64,000 bases of DNA. It comes from Anammoximicrobium sp032229885 (GTDB lineage Bacteria > Planctomycetota > Planctomycetia > Pirellulales > Pirellulaceae). The notes beneath the pieces are model-generated. The model was not told the origin of the DNA and ran no database searches. It worked only from the letters and a program-made list of their open reading frames with translations. Where the stretch lies: contig JAVYAJ010000125.1 in assembly GCA_032229885.1 (NCBI GenBank), positions 1 through 64,000 of the forward strand, in the 5' to 3' direction. This document shows positions 18,061 to 27,422 of this stretch, piece after piece (positions within the stretch are counted from its first letter, which is position 1; each line of letters opens with the position of its first letter). A program made the position numbers and the translations under genes.

Positions 18061-20313
18061 ATGAAGCGAGCTGTGGCGTTGCTTTGCGGCCTCTTGTTAG
18101 CGCAACCGGGGGCGCGTTGCGCGGAACTGGCAAAGGATGGCGCCACCGACTGGCGGATCGTGCTGCCCGACGCGCCGACGATCGTCGAACGGACGGCGGC
18201 GCGCGAGTTGGCCGAGCACCTGCGGCAGGTCACGGGCGCAGATTTTCCGACGATTGCTGAACACGAGGCGCCGGCGGGCGGGACTTCGCTGATCTTCGTC
18301 GGCAATACGGCCAAGGAGCCGCGCAAGGACTACGCATTCGACGAGATCTTGATTTCGTTGGACGGCGGCAACCTGATTTTGGCGGGCCATCCGCGACGCG
18401 GCTGTCTGTACGCCGTCTATTCGTTCCTGCGGGACGTTGTCGGCGTTCGCTGGTGGACGCCCGAGGATACGTTGATTCCGCATCGGCCGACGCTGACGAT
18501 CCCGGATGAACTGCACGTCTCGTACGCGCCCCAGTTGATCTCGCGCGAGATGTATCATCGCAACGCCCAGCCGACGGTGTTCTCGGCTCGCATGAAGGGC
18601 AACGGGTTTCTGACGCCGGAGTACGGTGGGGCAGTGCGGATCATCCATTTTGTGCATTCGTTCTACAAATATCTTCCGCCGGAAAAATACTTCGACGCGC
18701 ATCCCGATTGGTATTCGGAAATCGATGGCAAACGCAAACACGAGCGTGCGCAGCTTTGCCTGACCAACGACGAGATGATCGCCCAGTTGATCCAGAACGT
18801 ACTGGAAACCCTGCGGAAGAATCCGGACGCCCGCATGATCGACGTCTCGCAGAACGACTGGTACGGGTACTGTACCTGCCCTAAGTGCAAGGCCATTGAC
18901 GATGCCGAGGGAAGCCACTCCGGAACGCTGATCCGGATGCTGAATCGAGTGGCCGAGGCGGTGGAGCGCGAGTTTCCGGACGTGTTGGTCGAATCGCTGG
19001 CGTATCAGTATACGCGCAAACCACCAAAGACCGTCAAGCCGCGAGACAATGTCTTGATCCGGTTGTGCACGATCGAGTGCTCGTATATCCAGCCCTTGGA
19101 CGGCGAGCAGAACCGCAGCTTTGCGGCGGACATCGAGGGCTGGAGCCGCCTGGCGAAACACCTGTTCATCTGGGACTATACGACGAACTATAACGACTAT
19201 CTCGGTCCGCATCCGAACCTACGCGTGTTGGGACCGAACGTGCGATACTTCGTCAAGCATGGGGCCATCGGTCTGTTCGCCGAGGGCGAGGGCGACGACT
19301 TTTGCGAGCTGAAGAACTGGCTGCTGATGCGTCTGATGTGGGAGCCGCAGCTCGACGACCGCGCGTTGATCGACGAGTTCTGCCGTGGCTACTATGGCGA
19401 GGCGGTCGCGCCGCTGATCAAAGAGTATTGGGACGTGTTGATCGCCCGGGCCGAGGAAACGAAGATCTATCTGGGCTGTTTCGGCGTAAACTCGGCGAAA
19501 TGGATCGACCTGGCGACGCTCAATCGGGTCACGCAGATCATGGACCGGGCGATCGAGACGGCGACAAAGACCTATGGCGGCGACTCGAATGAACTGCGGC
19601 GGCTGCAGAAGTCCAAAATGGGCATCGACCACGTGTGGCTGAGCCGGTACTATCCGTTGCGCAGCGAGGCGCGAGGCGCCGGCCAGCCCTTCCTCGGCCC
19701 CCAGGATCCGCTGGCCGCCGCCGAGGCGTTCGCCCAACTGTGCCAGCGTTTCAAGACCAAGGCCGCGGTGATCTCGCAACGAGACGACACGTTCGCCCTG
19801 TACCTGGAAGGGCTCAAAGCCGGATTCATCGCACAGAAGAACCCGCCGGAGATCTGTCGGGACTTGCCGGAGGAGAACTGGCTGGTTTGCGATGCCTTGT
19901 CGTTCAACAACGTCAACCAGGCGGCGACGATCATCGAGGACGCCGAAGGCTGGAACGGCAAGAGCGTCCGGATGGGAACGAAGGTCGACTGGAACACCAA
20001 CTACACGCCGCCGGTCAAGGGCAAGTACCGCTTGCTGGCCTCGCTGCGCTGCGAGGGGACGATTAAACAAGGACGCTTGGGATCGTGGGGCGTGTACGAC
20101 GCGCCGGGCAAGAAGAGCCTGAAGAGCGCAACCCTCGACGCCAAGCAGTTCGTCACCGACGACGGTTCGTTTGATCGCAAGTTTCGTTGGATCGATCTGG
20201 GCGTGGTCGACTTTGTCCCCGGGGCGTACTTCTGGTTTGCTCATGGACACGACCCCGATCTGGACGCCATCTTTGTCGATCGCGTGGTGCTGATCAGCGC
20301 CGACGGCCCGTGA
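18061..20313 (+). CDS. Secreted DUF4838 protein (glycosidase-like)
   Basis: A 750-residue exported protein. MKRAVALLCGLLLAQPGARCAE is a signal peptide. Residues about 25-150 resemble the alpha-glucuronidase/hexosaminidase N-terminal domain (ARELAEHLRQVTGADFPTI, LIFVGNT). A DUF4838 TIM-barrel-like core follows with HPDWYSEIDGKRK, ARMIDVSQNDWYGYCTCPKC and RLCTIECSY, and a C-terminal beta-sandwich holds WNGKSVRMGTKVDWNT. Likely acts on polysaccharide; no substrate known. ATG 18061 has GGAG 11 bases upstream; the longer open frame to the left crosses a tandem repeat and is rejected. It is 244 bases before the ceramidase-like gene. Confidence 0.85.
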   Translation: MKRAVALLCGLLLAQPGARCAELAKDGATDWRIVLPDAPTIVERTAARELAEHLRQVTGADFPTIAEHEAPAGGTSLIFVGNTAKEPRKDYAFDEILISLDGGNLILAGHPRRGCLYAVYSFLRDVVGVRWWTPEDTLIPHRPTLTIPDELHVSYAPQLISREMYHRNAQPTVFSARMKGNGFLTPEYGGAVRIIHFVHSFYKYLPPEKYFDAHPDWYSEIDGKRKHERAQLCLTNDEMIAQLIQNVLETLRKNPDARMIDVSQNDWYGYCTCPKCKAIDDAEGSHSGTLIRMLNRVAEAVEREFPDVLVESLAYQYTRKPPKTVKPRDNVLIRLCTIECSYIQPLDGEQNRSFAADIEGWSRLAKHLFIWDYTTNYNDYLGPHPNLRVLGPNVRYFVKHGAIGLFAEGEGDDFCELKNWLLMRLMWEPQLDDRALIDEFCRGYYGEAVAPLIKEYWDVLIARAEETKIYLGCFGVNSAKWIDLATLNRVTQIMDRAIETATKTYGGDSNELRRLQKSKMGIDHVWLSRYYPLRSEARGAGQPFLGPQDPLAAAEAFAQLCQRFKTKAAVISQRDDTFALYLEGLKAGFIAQKNPPEICRDLPEENWLVCDALSFNNVNQAATIIEDAEGWNGKSVRMGTKVDWNTNYTPPVKGKYRLLASLRCEGTIKQGRLGSWGVYDAPGKKSLKSATLDAKQFVTDDGSFDRKFRWIDLGVVDFVPGAYFWFAHGHDPDLDAIFVDRVVLISADGP

Positions 20314-20557
20314 TGGGGCTCGAGGCGGGGTGGCTTGGTGCGGATCGTCTCGGTGCGGACGGCTGCGGATGGTGCGCGCGGCGCGGTCCATGCAGCAGGA
20401 TGCCGCGGCCACGGGGGCGTGTGGATCGCGCGGCCTATGCGGCAAGATGCCGCATCTACGAACGTGCGTGGATTGCGCGGCCTATTCGGCGGGATGCCGC
20501 ATCTACGAACGTGCGTGGGAATCGACACCGCTGTCTTTCTAGAAAGGAGCCTTGAGG
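20314..20557. repeat. REP-like GCGGCARGATGCCGC repeats between two secreted-protein genes
   Basis: Three imperfect tandem units of roughly 55 bases span about 20375-20520. Each contains a GCGCGGCC word and a palindrome of the type GCGGCAAGATGCCGC (20439-20453) or CGGCGGGATGCCGC (20487-20500) followed by ATCTACGAAC. The same palindrome recurs at 31693, 37976 (opposite orientation) and 38043. GAAAGGAGCCTTGAGG at the right end is the ribosome site of the next gene. Confidence 0.7.
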
Positions 20558-22024
20558 ATGAAAACGCTAGTGCGTCTTGCCGGAGTCTGGGCAATCGGTT
20601 GCGGATTGGCCGCTTGGTCGATGTGCCCGAGCCGAGGCGTTGCCGCCGAACTGCAGGTCGGCGCGGCGTCGGTCGACATCACCCCGGAAAAGGCCGTAGC
20701 CCTGTGGGGACAGTTCCACATGCGGCTGTCCACCAAGCCCGAGACGCCGCTGACCGCCAACGCGGTCGCGCTGCGTTCGGGCGACGTCCAGACGACGTTC
20801 GTTTCGCTGGACCTGTTGCAGTTGCCCGAAGTGTTCGTCCAAGCGATCCGCGACGCGGTGGCCAAAAAGGACGCGCAGATCGATGTGCAGAAGATCATGT
20901 TGACGGCCACGCATACACACACGGCCCCGGTGCTCGAGCCGGGGACGCCGGGCATTCCGGTCAACGATCAAACGCTGACCGTCGAGCAGACACTGGCGTT
21001 TTTGGCAGATAGGATCAGCGACGCCGTAGTGGCGGCCTGGAAGAACATCGCGCCCGGAAAGATGGGGTACGGTCTGGACCGCAACAGCATCGGGTTTGGG
21101 CGGCGCGTGGTCTACGCCAACGGCTCGGCGCAGATGTACGGCCAGACGAACCGTGAAGACTTCGTCAACCTCGAGGGCATGGACGACGACGACGTCGGAT
21201 CGATCTTCTTCTACGATCAGCAGGACAAGCTGAAGGCGATCGTCGTCAACGTGGCCTGTCCGTCCCAGGTGGTCGAGTCGCGCAGCTCGATCAATGCGGA
21301 CTACTGGCTGCCGGTCCGCGAGAACCTGAAAGCGCGGTACGGCGAAGACGTCGTCGTGCTGGGCTGGGGGGCGGCGGCCGGCGATCTCTCGCCGCGTCCG
21401 CTGTTGCACAAGGCGGCCAACGCCCGGATGCGCGAACTGCGGGGCATCGACGAGCTGCACGAACTGGCTCGTCGAATCGACCTGTCCGTCAGCCAGACGC
21501 TCGACGCCGTGGACAAGGCGAAGGACGCGGCGCCCGTGCTCAAACACACCGTGGCCACGCTCCAATTGCCGCTGAACAAGATCTCCGAGGCCGACTACGA
21601 GAAGGCCCGGGCAGCTTATGAAAAAGTGCTGGCGCAGCTCGAAGAAGACCCGACCTGCGCGCCGCGGGTCGCCTTTATGGCCCGCGACTGGCAGCACGGC
21701 GTCGTCAAACGTTACGAGCTATTGCAGAAGGACCCGAACGCTACCTATCCCGCCGAGATCCACGTCGTTCGGATCGGCGACATCGTGGTCTGCTCGAATC
21801 CGTTCGAGCTGTTCTGCGAGTACGGCATTCGGATCAAAGCGCGTTCCAAGGCGACGCAGACGTTCATCGTTCAACTGTCCGGCTACGGCAGCTATCTGCC
21901 CACTGCCCGCGCCCAGGCGGCCGGATCGTACTCGGCCATTCCCCAGAGCAACGTCATCGGCCCCGAAGGTGGCCAGATGTTGGTCGACAAGACGGTCGAG
22001 ATCATCGACGATCTGTGGAAATGA
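20558..22024 (+). CDS. Exported neutral/alkaline ceramidase-like protein
   Basis: A 488-residue protein of the neutral/alkaline non-lysosomal ceramidase N-terminal domain family. A signal peptide (LAGVWAIGCGLAAW...GVAAE) is followed by LQVGAASVDITPEKAVALWG, the hallmark start of the domain, and a zinc-site stretch TATHTHTAP at about residues 109-117. Ceramidases split ceramide into sphingosine and fatty acid, but the many planctomycete members lack the C-terminal domain and are of unknown specificity; this one also ends with the N-terminal-type domain only. ATG 20558 follows AAAGGAGCCTTGAGG; TTG 20552 is a possible alternative. Same strand as DUF4838. Confidence 0.85.
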   Translation: MKTLVRLAGVWAIGCGLAAWSMCPSRGVAAELQVGAASVDITPEKAVALWGQFHMRLSTKPETPLTANAVALRSGDVQTTFVSLDLLQLPEVFVQAIRDAVAKKDAQIDVQKIMLTATHTHTAPVLEPGTPGIPVNDQTLTVEQTLAFLADRISDAVVAAWKNIAPGKMGYGLDRNSIGFGRRVVYANGSAQMYGQTNREDFVNLEGMDDDDVGSIFFYDQQDKLKAIVVNVACPSQVVESRSSINADYWLPVRENLKARYGEDVVVLGWGAAAGDLSPRPLLHKAANARMRELRGIDELHELARRIDLSVSQTLDAVDKAKDAAPVLKHTVATLQLPLNKISEADYEKARAAYEKVLAQLEEDPTCAPRVAFMARDWQHGVVKRYELLQKDPNATYPAEIHVVRIGDIVVCSNPFELFCEYGIRIKARSKATQTFIVQLSGYGSYLPTARAQAAGSYSAIPQSNVIGPEGGQMLVDKTVEIIDDLWK

Positions 22025-22866
22025 GAGCTGACGGCCACGGGGACACTCGCCGTGTTCGCGCGACGCGCCGCCGGCGCGCGAACACGGTTCACGGTTGGCG
22101 CTACTCACGAATTGATATTGGGGTACATCGCGCCGGCCGACAAGCTCACCGGGCTCGCACAGGTGATCCGCGCCGAGCACGATCGCAGACTGGAAGAGGC
22201 GCTGCTGCGCCGGGGCCGGGCACGGTTGGCGGCGAATGGTTGTCGAGCGGCTGACACCGCCTGACAATCCCAGACGGCCTGGGCGGACGCTAGGGCAGCG
22301 CACAGGTGCGACCCGAGCGCCAAGCGAGCAGCCGAGACCGGGGGGCAGAGTTCACGCTCGGCCTCGCGCCCAACTCCTTCACTCCGGGATTGGCGCGAAT
22401 GCGATAAACCTTGGCGGCACGATGTCGCGACCCTTCCGGCAGGATGTCCCTCACGACTCGCTAACTTCAGACGGCAAGAATTCCAGTCTCCGGAGAACCA
22501 ACACAGGAGCGGAAGGGCACAAGAATTATTGCGGAAGGGCGCAAGCCCTCCGGTGTATCGCGTCGCGGTCAATCCTGTTGATCCGTTACGAAGAACCCAC
22601 CCGCTTCAACGGACCGGACGGCTTGCGCCGTTCCGCTTCCATTGGCGCCGTTCCGCTTCCATTGCCCGCGCATTCCGTGAACGGTTACGTTCTCACAAAA
22701 CCACTCGGCACGGCGCAGACCGTTCGCGCCGATGCTATGTCCGGTCGTCGCCAGTCACTTGCGTATCGTTATTCTTCGGACTGCTGCCGCGGGTGAGCCA
22801 TTGTACACGGGCTGGCGGGGCCAGCCTCTGGTCCATGGACGGGCCGCCCGCTGCTTGCGATTGGAC
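22025..22866. other. 842-bp non-coding region between convergent genes
   Basis: No gene seen. It contains the hairpin at 22050-22087 listed separately and an exact tandem duplication of GCGCCGTTCCGCTTCCATTG (22625-22644 and 22645-22664). Many long frames cross the stretch on both strands but none shows a family motif or ribosome site. Confidence 0.45.
22050..22087 (+). terminator. Strong hairpin after the ceramidase-like gene
   Basis: A perfect 13-bp stem, CCGTGTTCGCGCG pairing with CGCGCGAACACGG across a 12-base GC-rich loop, begins 26 bases after the stop codon. There is no T-run, so it would be a factor-assisted or RNA-stabilising structure and not a classical intrinsic terminator. Confidence 0.4.
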
Positions 22867-25800
22867 TTATCCGCCGGACCCACTCGAGACAGCGTCCACC
22901 AACCGTCCGCCCTGCAGCAGCTTGATACATCCTTGCTGGCGCGATGCGGGCCCTCGCGGTATCTCGGCTTGGCCGTCGATCAGCGGACTGGACGCGAGTT
23001 CCTTGCCTTCTTGATCGCACAGCACGACGCGCGAGTCGACCGTTGCGTCAACGACGCGGATTTGCAGGCGATCGCCTGCCGCCGAAACCGAAAGCCTTCG
23101 CGGCAGGATCGCCAGGCAAGCTACGTCGTCGCGGGCCAAGAACAGCCGCACTTGTCGCCGACCGGCTATCTCCTCCACCTCCGGCTTTTTGTGCTGCAGC
23201 AGATCGAACACATGCCGGTCGGCAGGCAGGTCAATCGCCAGCGCCGCGCCGTAGAAAGTATGTCCTGTGCCGTTGTACAGCAGGTAGATCTCCTTGTCCT
23301 CGCCGCGATACCAGTTCGCGTAGATGTAGCGTTCGAGCGTCGGCGCCAGCGGTCGGCACTCGCGGCTGGCAAACGCATCCGCATTCTCGCGCAAGATCAC
23401 ATCGTATGCCGGCGGATAGTAGCTGCCGAACGATCCGACCGCATTCCAGAACCGCTTGCGGTGCTGTCGATCCGCGCCGCGATGGTCCAGCTCGAACGCC
23501 TTGCATTCCGGAAACAAGAAGCGTTGCAAGTTGACCTCGACCGCACGCAGCGGCGATGCCAGCACGGTCAAGTCGTATGTGATGCAACCTTCGATGTACG
23601 GCAACAGGAAATCGTAGCCGGGATGCTCGGTGGTCAGCACGGCTTGCGGATTGACTTGGTCCATCGCTTGCCGCACCAGGCGCGTCGCCTCCGCCACGCC
23701 GCGCTGCCATTCCGTACAGCCCCATTCGGCAAACGTATGCTCATGCCGACGGCTGAAGCACGCCGAGCCGGCGTGGCCGTATTCATCCAAGCGAATCCCG
23801 TCCGCGCCCGTTTCCTTCAACACGCGCTGCATGGTGTCCGCCACCCACCGACGGTACTCGGCCACGTCATGGCACATTCGCCAGGCGTCGTAATCGTCCC
23901 GGTATTCGCCATCCGGTCGGACCACGCCCCACCGCTCGCCGTACTCCTGGCCGCATTTGGAATTGTAGTCCACCCGGAACGGATCGGTATACAGCGTGAC
24001 CAGGGCTCCCTTCTTTCGATAGGTTTCGATGGCGTCGCGCAGCGCCGGCAGACCGCCCCACCGTTGGTTGTAGCCGTCGTAATCGCCGGGGTTGTTCGAG
24101 AACATCGGCTGGCCGGTCACCGGGTCGGGCGGGAAATAGCTCTTCCAGCTTTGATACTTGGCCGCCCCCAGCTTGTCTTTGACTTGGTCCAGGGGAATGC
24201 CCTTCGGGCCCAACGGCGACCATTCCCACCACGACATCAGTTCGAGACAGTCGCAGCCCGGACCAACGAAATCCATGCGGTACTTGCCGTCACGAAAGAT
24301 GGGACTGAGCCCCCAACCCACGGCGATCATGTTCTGTACGGGCGTCAGCCGCGACGGGTAGGGGCGGAACGTCCACGCCTGCCGGCACCAGCTAGCGTAC
24401 TCTTGCAGCGGCGTCTGCCAGTCGCCGGCGTGTGCGGCGATCGCCACGTCGGGCGGGGCAAACGAGCTCCCCGGTTCGCGCGTCCGGCGGAGGTACTCGT
24501 ACGCTAGACCGACGCCGGCCACCGCCGGCAGTGAATTCGTCCATTTGAAGTCATCCGCCGTCGGGGTCCGTGGATCGTCCTCGGTTTGTTCCACCTGGCC
24601 TGGAATATGTTTCCGCAACGCCAGTACCTTATAACGGCCGTCGCTATCCAGAGAGCGCACCGCCAACCCGCCGCCGCGCGTTGGGCTGAAGATATCCAGC
24701 ACCTGGTACAGCGCCTGGTGATCGCCATATCCTTGGCGAATCAAGGCGGGCGAGTCCGTGACCAGCAGGCTCTTCGGAAAGAAATAGTAATCGTCGGCAG
24801 GCTCTGCCGAGACCGACAGGCCCGCGAAGTGGGGAAACGCCAATTTGAAATCGACCGGCTTGTCGCTCCGATTGACGATGTTCAGGCCCAGCCGCAAGCT
24901 GTCGCCGATCGTCGCGGTGTAAACGGCTTCCAGGCCGATCGGCTCGCAGACCGCCGTTGCTCGGAAACCGACGCCGTCGTCCGTCGCCTCGATTTCGCGG
25001 CAGACGAAGTCTTGCGAACCGGCGTAGCGTTTGCTCTCGACTTCGACCAACCACAGCGCGACGTCCTCCGGTCGGCGAACCATCTCGCCGGCCGTGACTT
25101 CGTTGTACAGCGACGCGAGCTGCAGGCGGCCTTCGCGGCGGATGAATTCGCATCGCAGGTTCCGGTTCTCCAGCACCACCCGATCTCCGGCGATGCGACA
25201 CGCGGGCCGTCGATCCGCGGCTCGGCCGGCGGGCGGCTGCATGACGGGCGCCATGTCGAGCGGCCGCGACACCGGGTGATAGTTCGCCGCGGTCGACAAC
25301 GTGACGCTGCGCAGATTCAGCGTCTTGGGCAGTTCCACGCCGCTGGGCAGGAACGCCAACGGAGGCGACAGCACGGCTTCGTAGATCGGACCGTGCACCT
25401 CGGCTGGTTGAACCGGACTGCCGGCCTCGTCCAACCAGGCGAACTGGAACCGCTGGTCGTCCGACGTCTCGACCCGCACGCGCAGGCTCTCCAGCCGATC
25501 GACTCGCTGCGGATCCCACTCGAATCGCGTCGTCGGTCCGTGTGAACCGGCATAGCAGATCATCCGTCGCGCATCCTCCGGCTGCGGCTGGCCGGACGAC
25601 CAGCGGGCCTCGACGCCGCGCGGACGGGTCAACAGATACAGCCGCACCATGTACTCGCCCCGCCCCCCGGGCGCGTTCAATCGATCCTGCCGCCACGGCC
25701 CAGCCGGGCCGAAACGCACAAAGCTGTTCTCGCCGGGCACAGTCGGGTCGATGCCCAGGTACAAATAGTCGTCCGGTTTCTTGTCGGCTGGCGAATCGTC

Positions 25801-26304
25801 TGCGAGCGGCGCCATCCGCAGCACGATCTCGTTGGGGCCGCGAACGATCTCCTCCTTGGCCAACGAAAAATCGTGCCATCGCATGAACGCGGTCATCGGT
25901 TTGCGTTCGTCGTAGACGGGCAGACCGGCGCTAGTCGGGATCCGGTGGGCGTGTCCGTTGACAACGACTTCGATCGCCTCGTCCAGCCCGTTGGCCGGCG
26001 GACCGTCGTGCCACGAGTAGTCGCGAACGCAGAAGTAGGCGGACAGTCGGATTTCCTCGACTTGGTTCCACGCCTCCAGCGGCACATTGCTCAGATCCAC
26101 GACTTTTTTGGCCCAATAATCCGGGCCGCGCTGGTGCGTGATCCCCATCGTCGGGCCGCCCCAGTTCCCCGTGTCGTCGCGCGCCAGCCAGACCCCGTCC
26201 GGCAGCAGTTCAACTTGGCTCGGTCGCGTCTGTCCCCAGACCAGGCAGCCGGACAGCAACGCGGTCAGCAACACCGCACACCGCACACCGACTCGACATC
26301 CCAT
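22867..26304 (-). CDS. Large secreted glycoside-hydrolase-like protein (DUF6259-type)
   Basis: A 1145-residue exported protein. The signal peptide VLLTALLSGCLVWGQ has a possible lipobox (LLSGC). An N-terminal beta-rich part (to about 330) is followed by a super-sandwich-like domain and a TIM barrel. The barrel contains DFVGPGCDCLELMSWWEWSP, GALVTLYTDPFRVDYNSKC, and ETGADGIRLDEYGHAG, with the Asp/Glu pattern of clan GH-D/GH13-like enzymes, and LTTEHPGYDFLLPYIEGC. A short beta C-terminal domain ends it. I read this as the DUF6259 group, a putative glycosidase family; the assignment is by recall of motifs and catalytic residues are not proven. The ATG at 26304 follows GGGAGGAAGG. Confidence 0.75.
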   Translation of the reverse strand: MGCRVGVRCAVLLTALLSGCLVWGQTRPSQVELLPDGVWLARDDTGNWGGPTMGITHQRGPDYWAKKVVDLSNVPLEAWNQVEEIRLSAYFCVRDYSWHDGPPANGLDEAIEVVVNGHAHRIPTSAGLPVYDERKPMTAFMRWHDFSLAKEEIVRGPNEIVLRMAPLADDSPADKKPDDYLYLGIDPTVPGENSFVRFGPAGPWRQDRLNAPGGRGEYMVRLYLLTRPRGVEARWSSGQPQPEDARRMICYAGSHGPTTRFEWDPQRVDRLESLRVRVETSDDQRFQFAWLDEAGSPVQPAEVHGPIYEAVLSPPLAFLPSGVELPKTLNLRSVTLSTAANYHPVSRPLDMAPVMQPPAGRAADRRPACRIAGDRVVLENRNLRCEFIRREGRLQLASLYNEVTAGEMVRRPEDVALWLVEVESKRYAGSQDFVCREIEATDDGVGFRATAVCEPIGLEAVYTATIGDSLRLGLNIVNRSDKPVDFKLAFPHFAGLSVSAEPADDYYFFPKSLLVTDSPALIRQGYGDHQALYQVLDIFSPTRGGGLAVRSLDSDGRYKVLALRKHIPGQVEQTEDDPRTPTADDFKWTNSLPAVAGVGLAYEYLRRTREPGSSFAPPDVAIAAHAGDWQTPLQEYASWCRQAWTFRPYPSRLTPVQNMIAVGWGLSPIFRDGKYRMDFVGPGCDCLELMSWWEWSPLGPKGIPLDQVKDKLGAAKYQSWKSYFPPDPVTGQPMFSNNPGDYDGYNQRWGGLPALRDAIETYRKKGALVTLYTDPFRVDYNSKCGQEYGERWGVVRPDGEYRDDYDAWRMCHDVAEYRRWVADTMQRVLKETGADGIRLDEYGHAGSACFSRRHEHTFAEWGCTEWQRGVAEATRLVRQAMDQVNPQAVLTTEHPGYDFLLPYIEGCITYDLTVLASPLRAVEVNLQRFLFPECKAFELDHRGADRQHRKRFWNAVGSFGSYYPPAYDVILRENADAFASRECRPLAPTLERYIYANWYRGEDKEIYLLYNGTGHTFYGAALAIDLPADRHVFDLLQHKKPEVEEIAGRRQVRLFLARDDVACLAILPRRLSVSAAGDRLQIRVVDATVDSRVVLCDQEGKELASSPLIDGQAEIPRGPASRQQGCIKLLQGGRLVDAVSSGSGG

Positions 26305-26696
26305 TGTCCTTCCTCCCTACTGACGCTCGCGGGAGACCGCGAGAACCATCCACGGCTAAAACGACGCGACAGCGTCTGGTCCCCTTCAGATACGGCTTTA
26401 CGTCCAGCGATCGACGTCGAATATAACAGACTCGCGACCCAACGCCGTCCGGCACGACAATCCCGCAGGCGCATTGTATCGCCGTGGGTTTTCCGTGGGG
26501 CGGAAATCACCTCAGCGCGTCATCCATATCGGGGGGCAGCGGCTGGAGAGCAGATGCAACCGTCCGACACGTTGGCGCGACCCACGTCTTGCTACACTCG
26601 CAACCACTGCCGCGCCGTCGGCCCCGGCCGCCTCGCCTAAGCCGCGTGACGTCCGCAGGAACGAAAATGGCTCCTTGATCTCCCGCCGCGTGATCG
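26305..26696. other. Non-coding region before the integron relic
   Basis: No gene. The leftmost part must hold the promoter of the leftward glycosidase-like gene. No recognisable N-terminal or central integrase sequence survives here although the pseudogene that follows would have extended through it; the bases CGTGATCGTCGCTTGCC at its right end look like a frameshifted remnant of the box II RHSFATH codons. Confidence 0.4.
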
Positions 26697-26867
26697 TCGC
26701 TTGCCACGCATCTGCTGGCCGACGGCTACGACATTCGCACCGTGTGGAAATTGCTGGGCCATCGCGACGTCCGTACGACGCTGATTTGGGCGCATGTTTC
26801 GAGCCGAAGTCGGAGGAGAGTCCGTAGCCCCGCCGACGTGTTGGCTCGCCGGTTCGGCGAGCGTTAA
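26697..26867 (+). pseudogene. Integron integrase (IntI-type tyrosine recombinase), C-terminal remnant
   Basis: Only the last 50 or so codons of a tyrosine recombinase remain. In the frame ending at TAA 26865-26867 one reads [20 protein letters not shown], then [13 protein letters not shown], then [14 protein letters not shown]. The first part matches box II after the RHSFATHLL motif, GHRD carries the conserved His/Trp-region residue, and the expected catalytic Tyr in the TTMIYTHV-like motif reads TTLIWAHV, so Tyr has become Trp. The ending VRSPADVL is characteristic of IntI-type integrases. A stop codon (TGA 26691-26693) and an apparent 2-base frameshift precede it. No start or N-terminus exists, so this is dead. 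Cassettes follow on the same strand. Confidence 0.75.
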
Positions 26868-27137
26868 GCTAAAACCGCCTATCACGCTCAAAAGTCGTAT
26901 GACAGATGCGTAAGAGATGATTACAATGCGACTTATGACGCAACGCCACCTGTTATGACAAGGCTGTAAACATGCGGGCTACAGGTAATACGTTGATCAT
27001 TCTATAACCAAGTTCGCCGACGCAATCGCGGTTGCTGGCTGTTGGGGGCGAAAGAGCATTGCCGGGCCGTGGCTGGCCCTCAGTCTCGGACGGGCCCCGT
27101 AGTTGGCTCCGCCCCATCGAGGCGGTAGAATGGGGCC
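26868..27137. other. Region between integrase relic and first cassette gene; candidate attI
   Basis: AT-richer than its surroundings and without a gene. CTGTTATGACAAGG at about 26951-26964 contains a GTT core (GTTATGA at 26952-26958) resembling the recombination cores of the sites further right, and two related words TCGTATGAC and CGACTTATGACGC lie just before it, as simple integron attI sites have repeated weak cores. This is the natural place for attI, but the sites are too short to be sure. If 26952 is the crossover, the first cassette would be about 830 bp. Confidence 0.3.
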
Positions 27138-27422
27138 ATGCGAATCACCGAGTTCGTCTGGCCGCAGGATAGAATCGATCACATCGACCGACACCGCGTT
27201 ACGCCGAACGAGGTTGAAGAGGCCTGCTTTGGGCAGGCGCTGGTACAGCGGGCGAAATCCGAGGGCGAGAACCCGGCGTACTACGGTCTGGGGTAGGCTG
27301 ATGCCGCCCGACGCCTGTTCTGTGTGGCCATCCGGTTTCCAGACGGAAAGGGCTATCCGGTTACAGCTCGCCCCATGACGGACAAGGAAAAACGGCGATA
27401 CCGCCAATGGAAGAACCGATGA
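27138..27422 (+). pseudogene. BrnT-like toxin gene interrupted by an amber codon
   Basis: A 94-codon reading frame with one in-frame TAG (27294-27296, codon 53). The two halves read MRITEFVWPQDRIDHIDRHR and ACFGQALVQRAKSEGENPAY before the stop, and RLFCVAIRFPDGKGYPVTAR and MTDKEKRRYRQWKNR after it. This is one continuous toxin of the BrnT/DUF4258-like type II family (a ribonuclease fold). The amber replaces what would be Gln if CAG had mutated to TAG. The final TGA overlaps the antitoxin ATG (ATGA), the usual toxin-antitoxin arrangement. A sequencing error or suppression are alternatives. First gene of integron cassette 1. Confidence 0.75.

Noticed and set aside
22732..24507. Long + strand frame of 591 codons
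   Set aside because: It is the complement of the glycosidase-like gene and shows no family motif; such antisense frames are frequent in high-GC DNA.
26697..26867. XerC/XerD housekeeping recombinase
   Set aside because: The VRSPADVL ending and context of attC-like sites fit IntI better, and the gene is truncated with a Trp at the catalytic Tyr position; XerC/D would be intact.
27005..27049. Weak attC-like palindrome before the toxin gene (CTATAAC ... GTTGGGG)
   Set aside because: The cores match poorly, the arms do not pair well, and no gene precedes it as a cassette would need.
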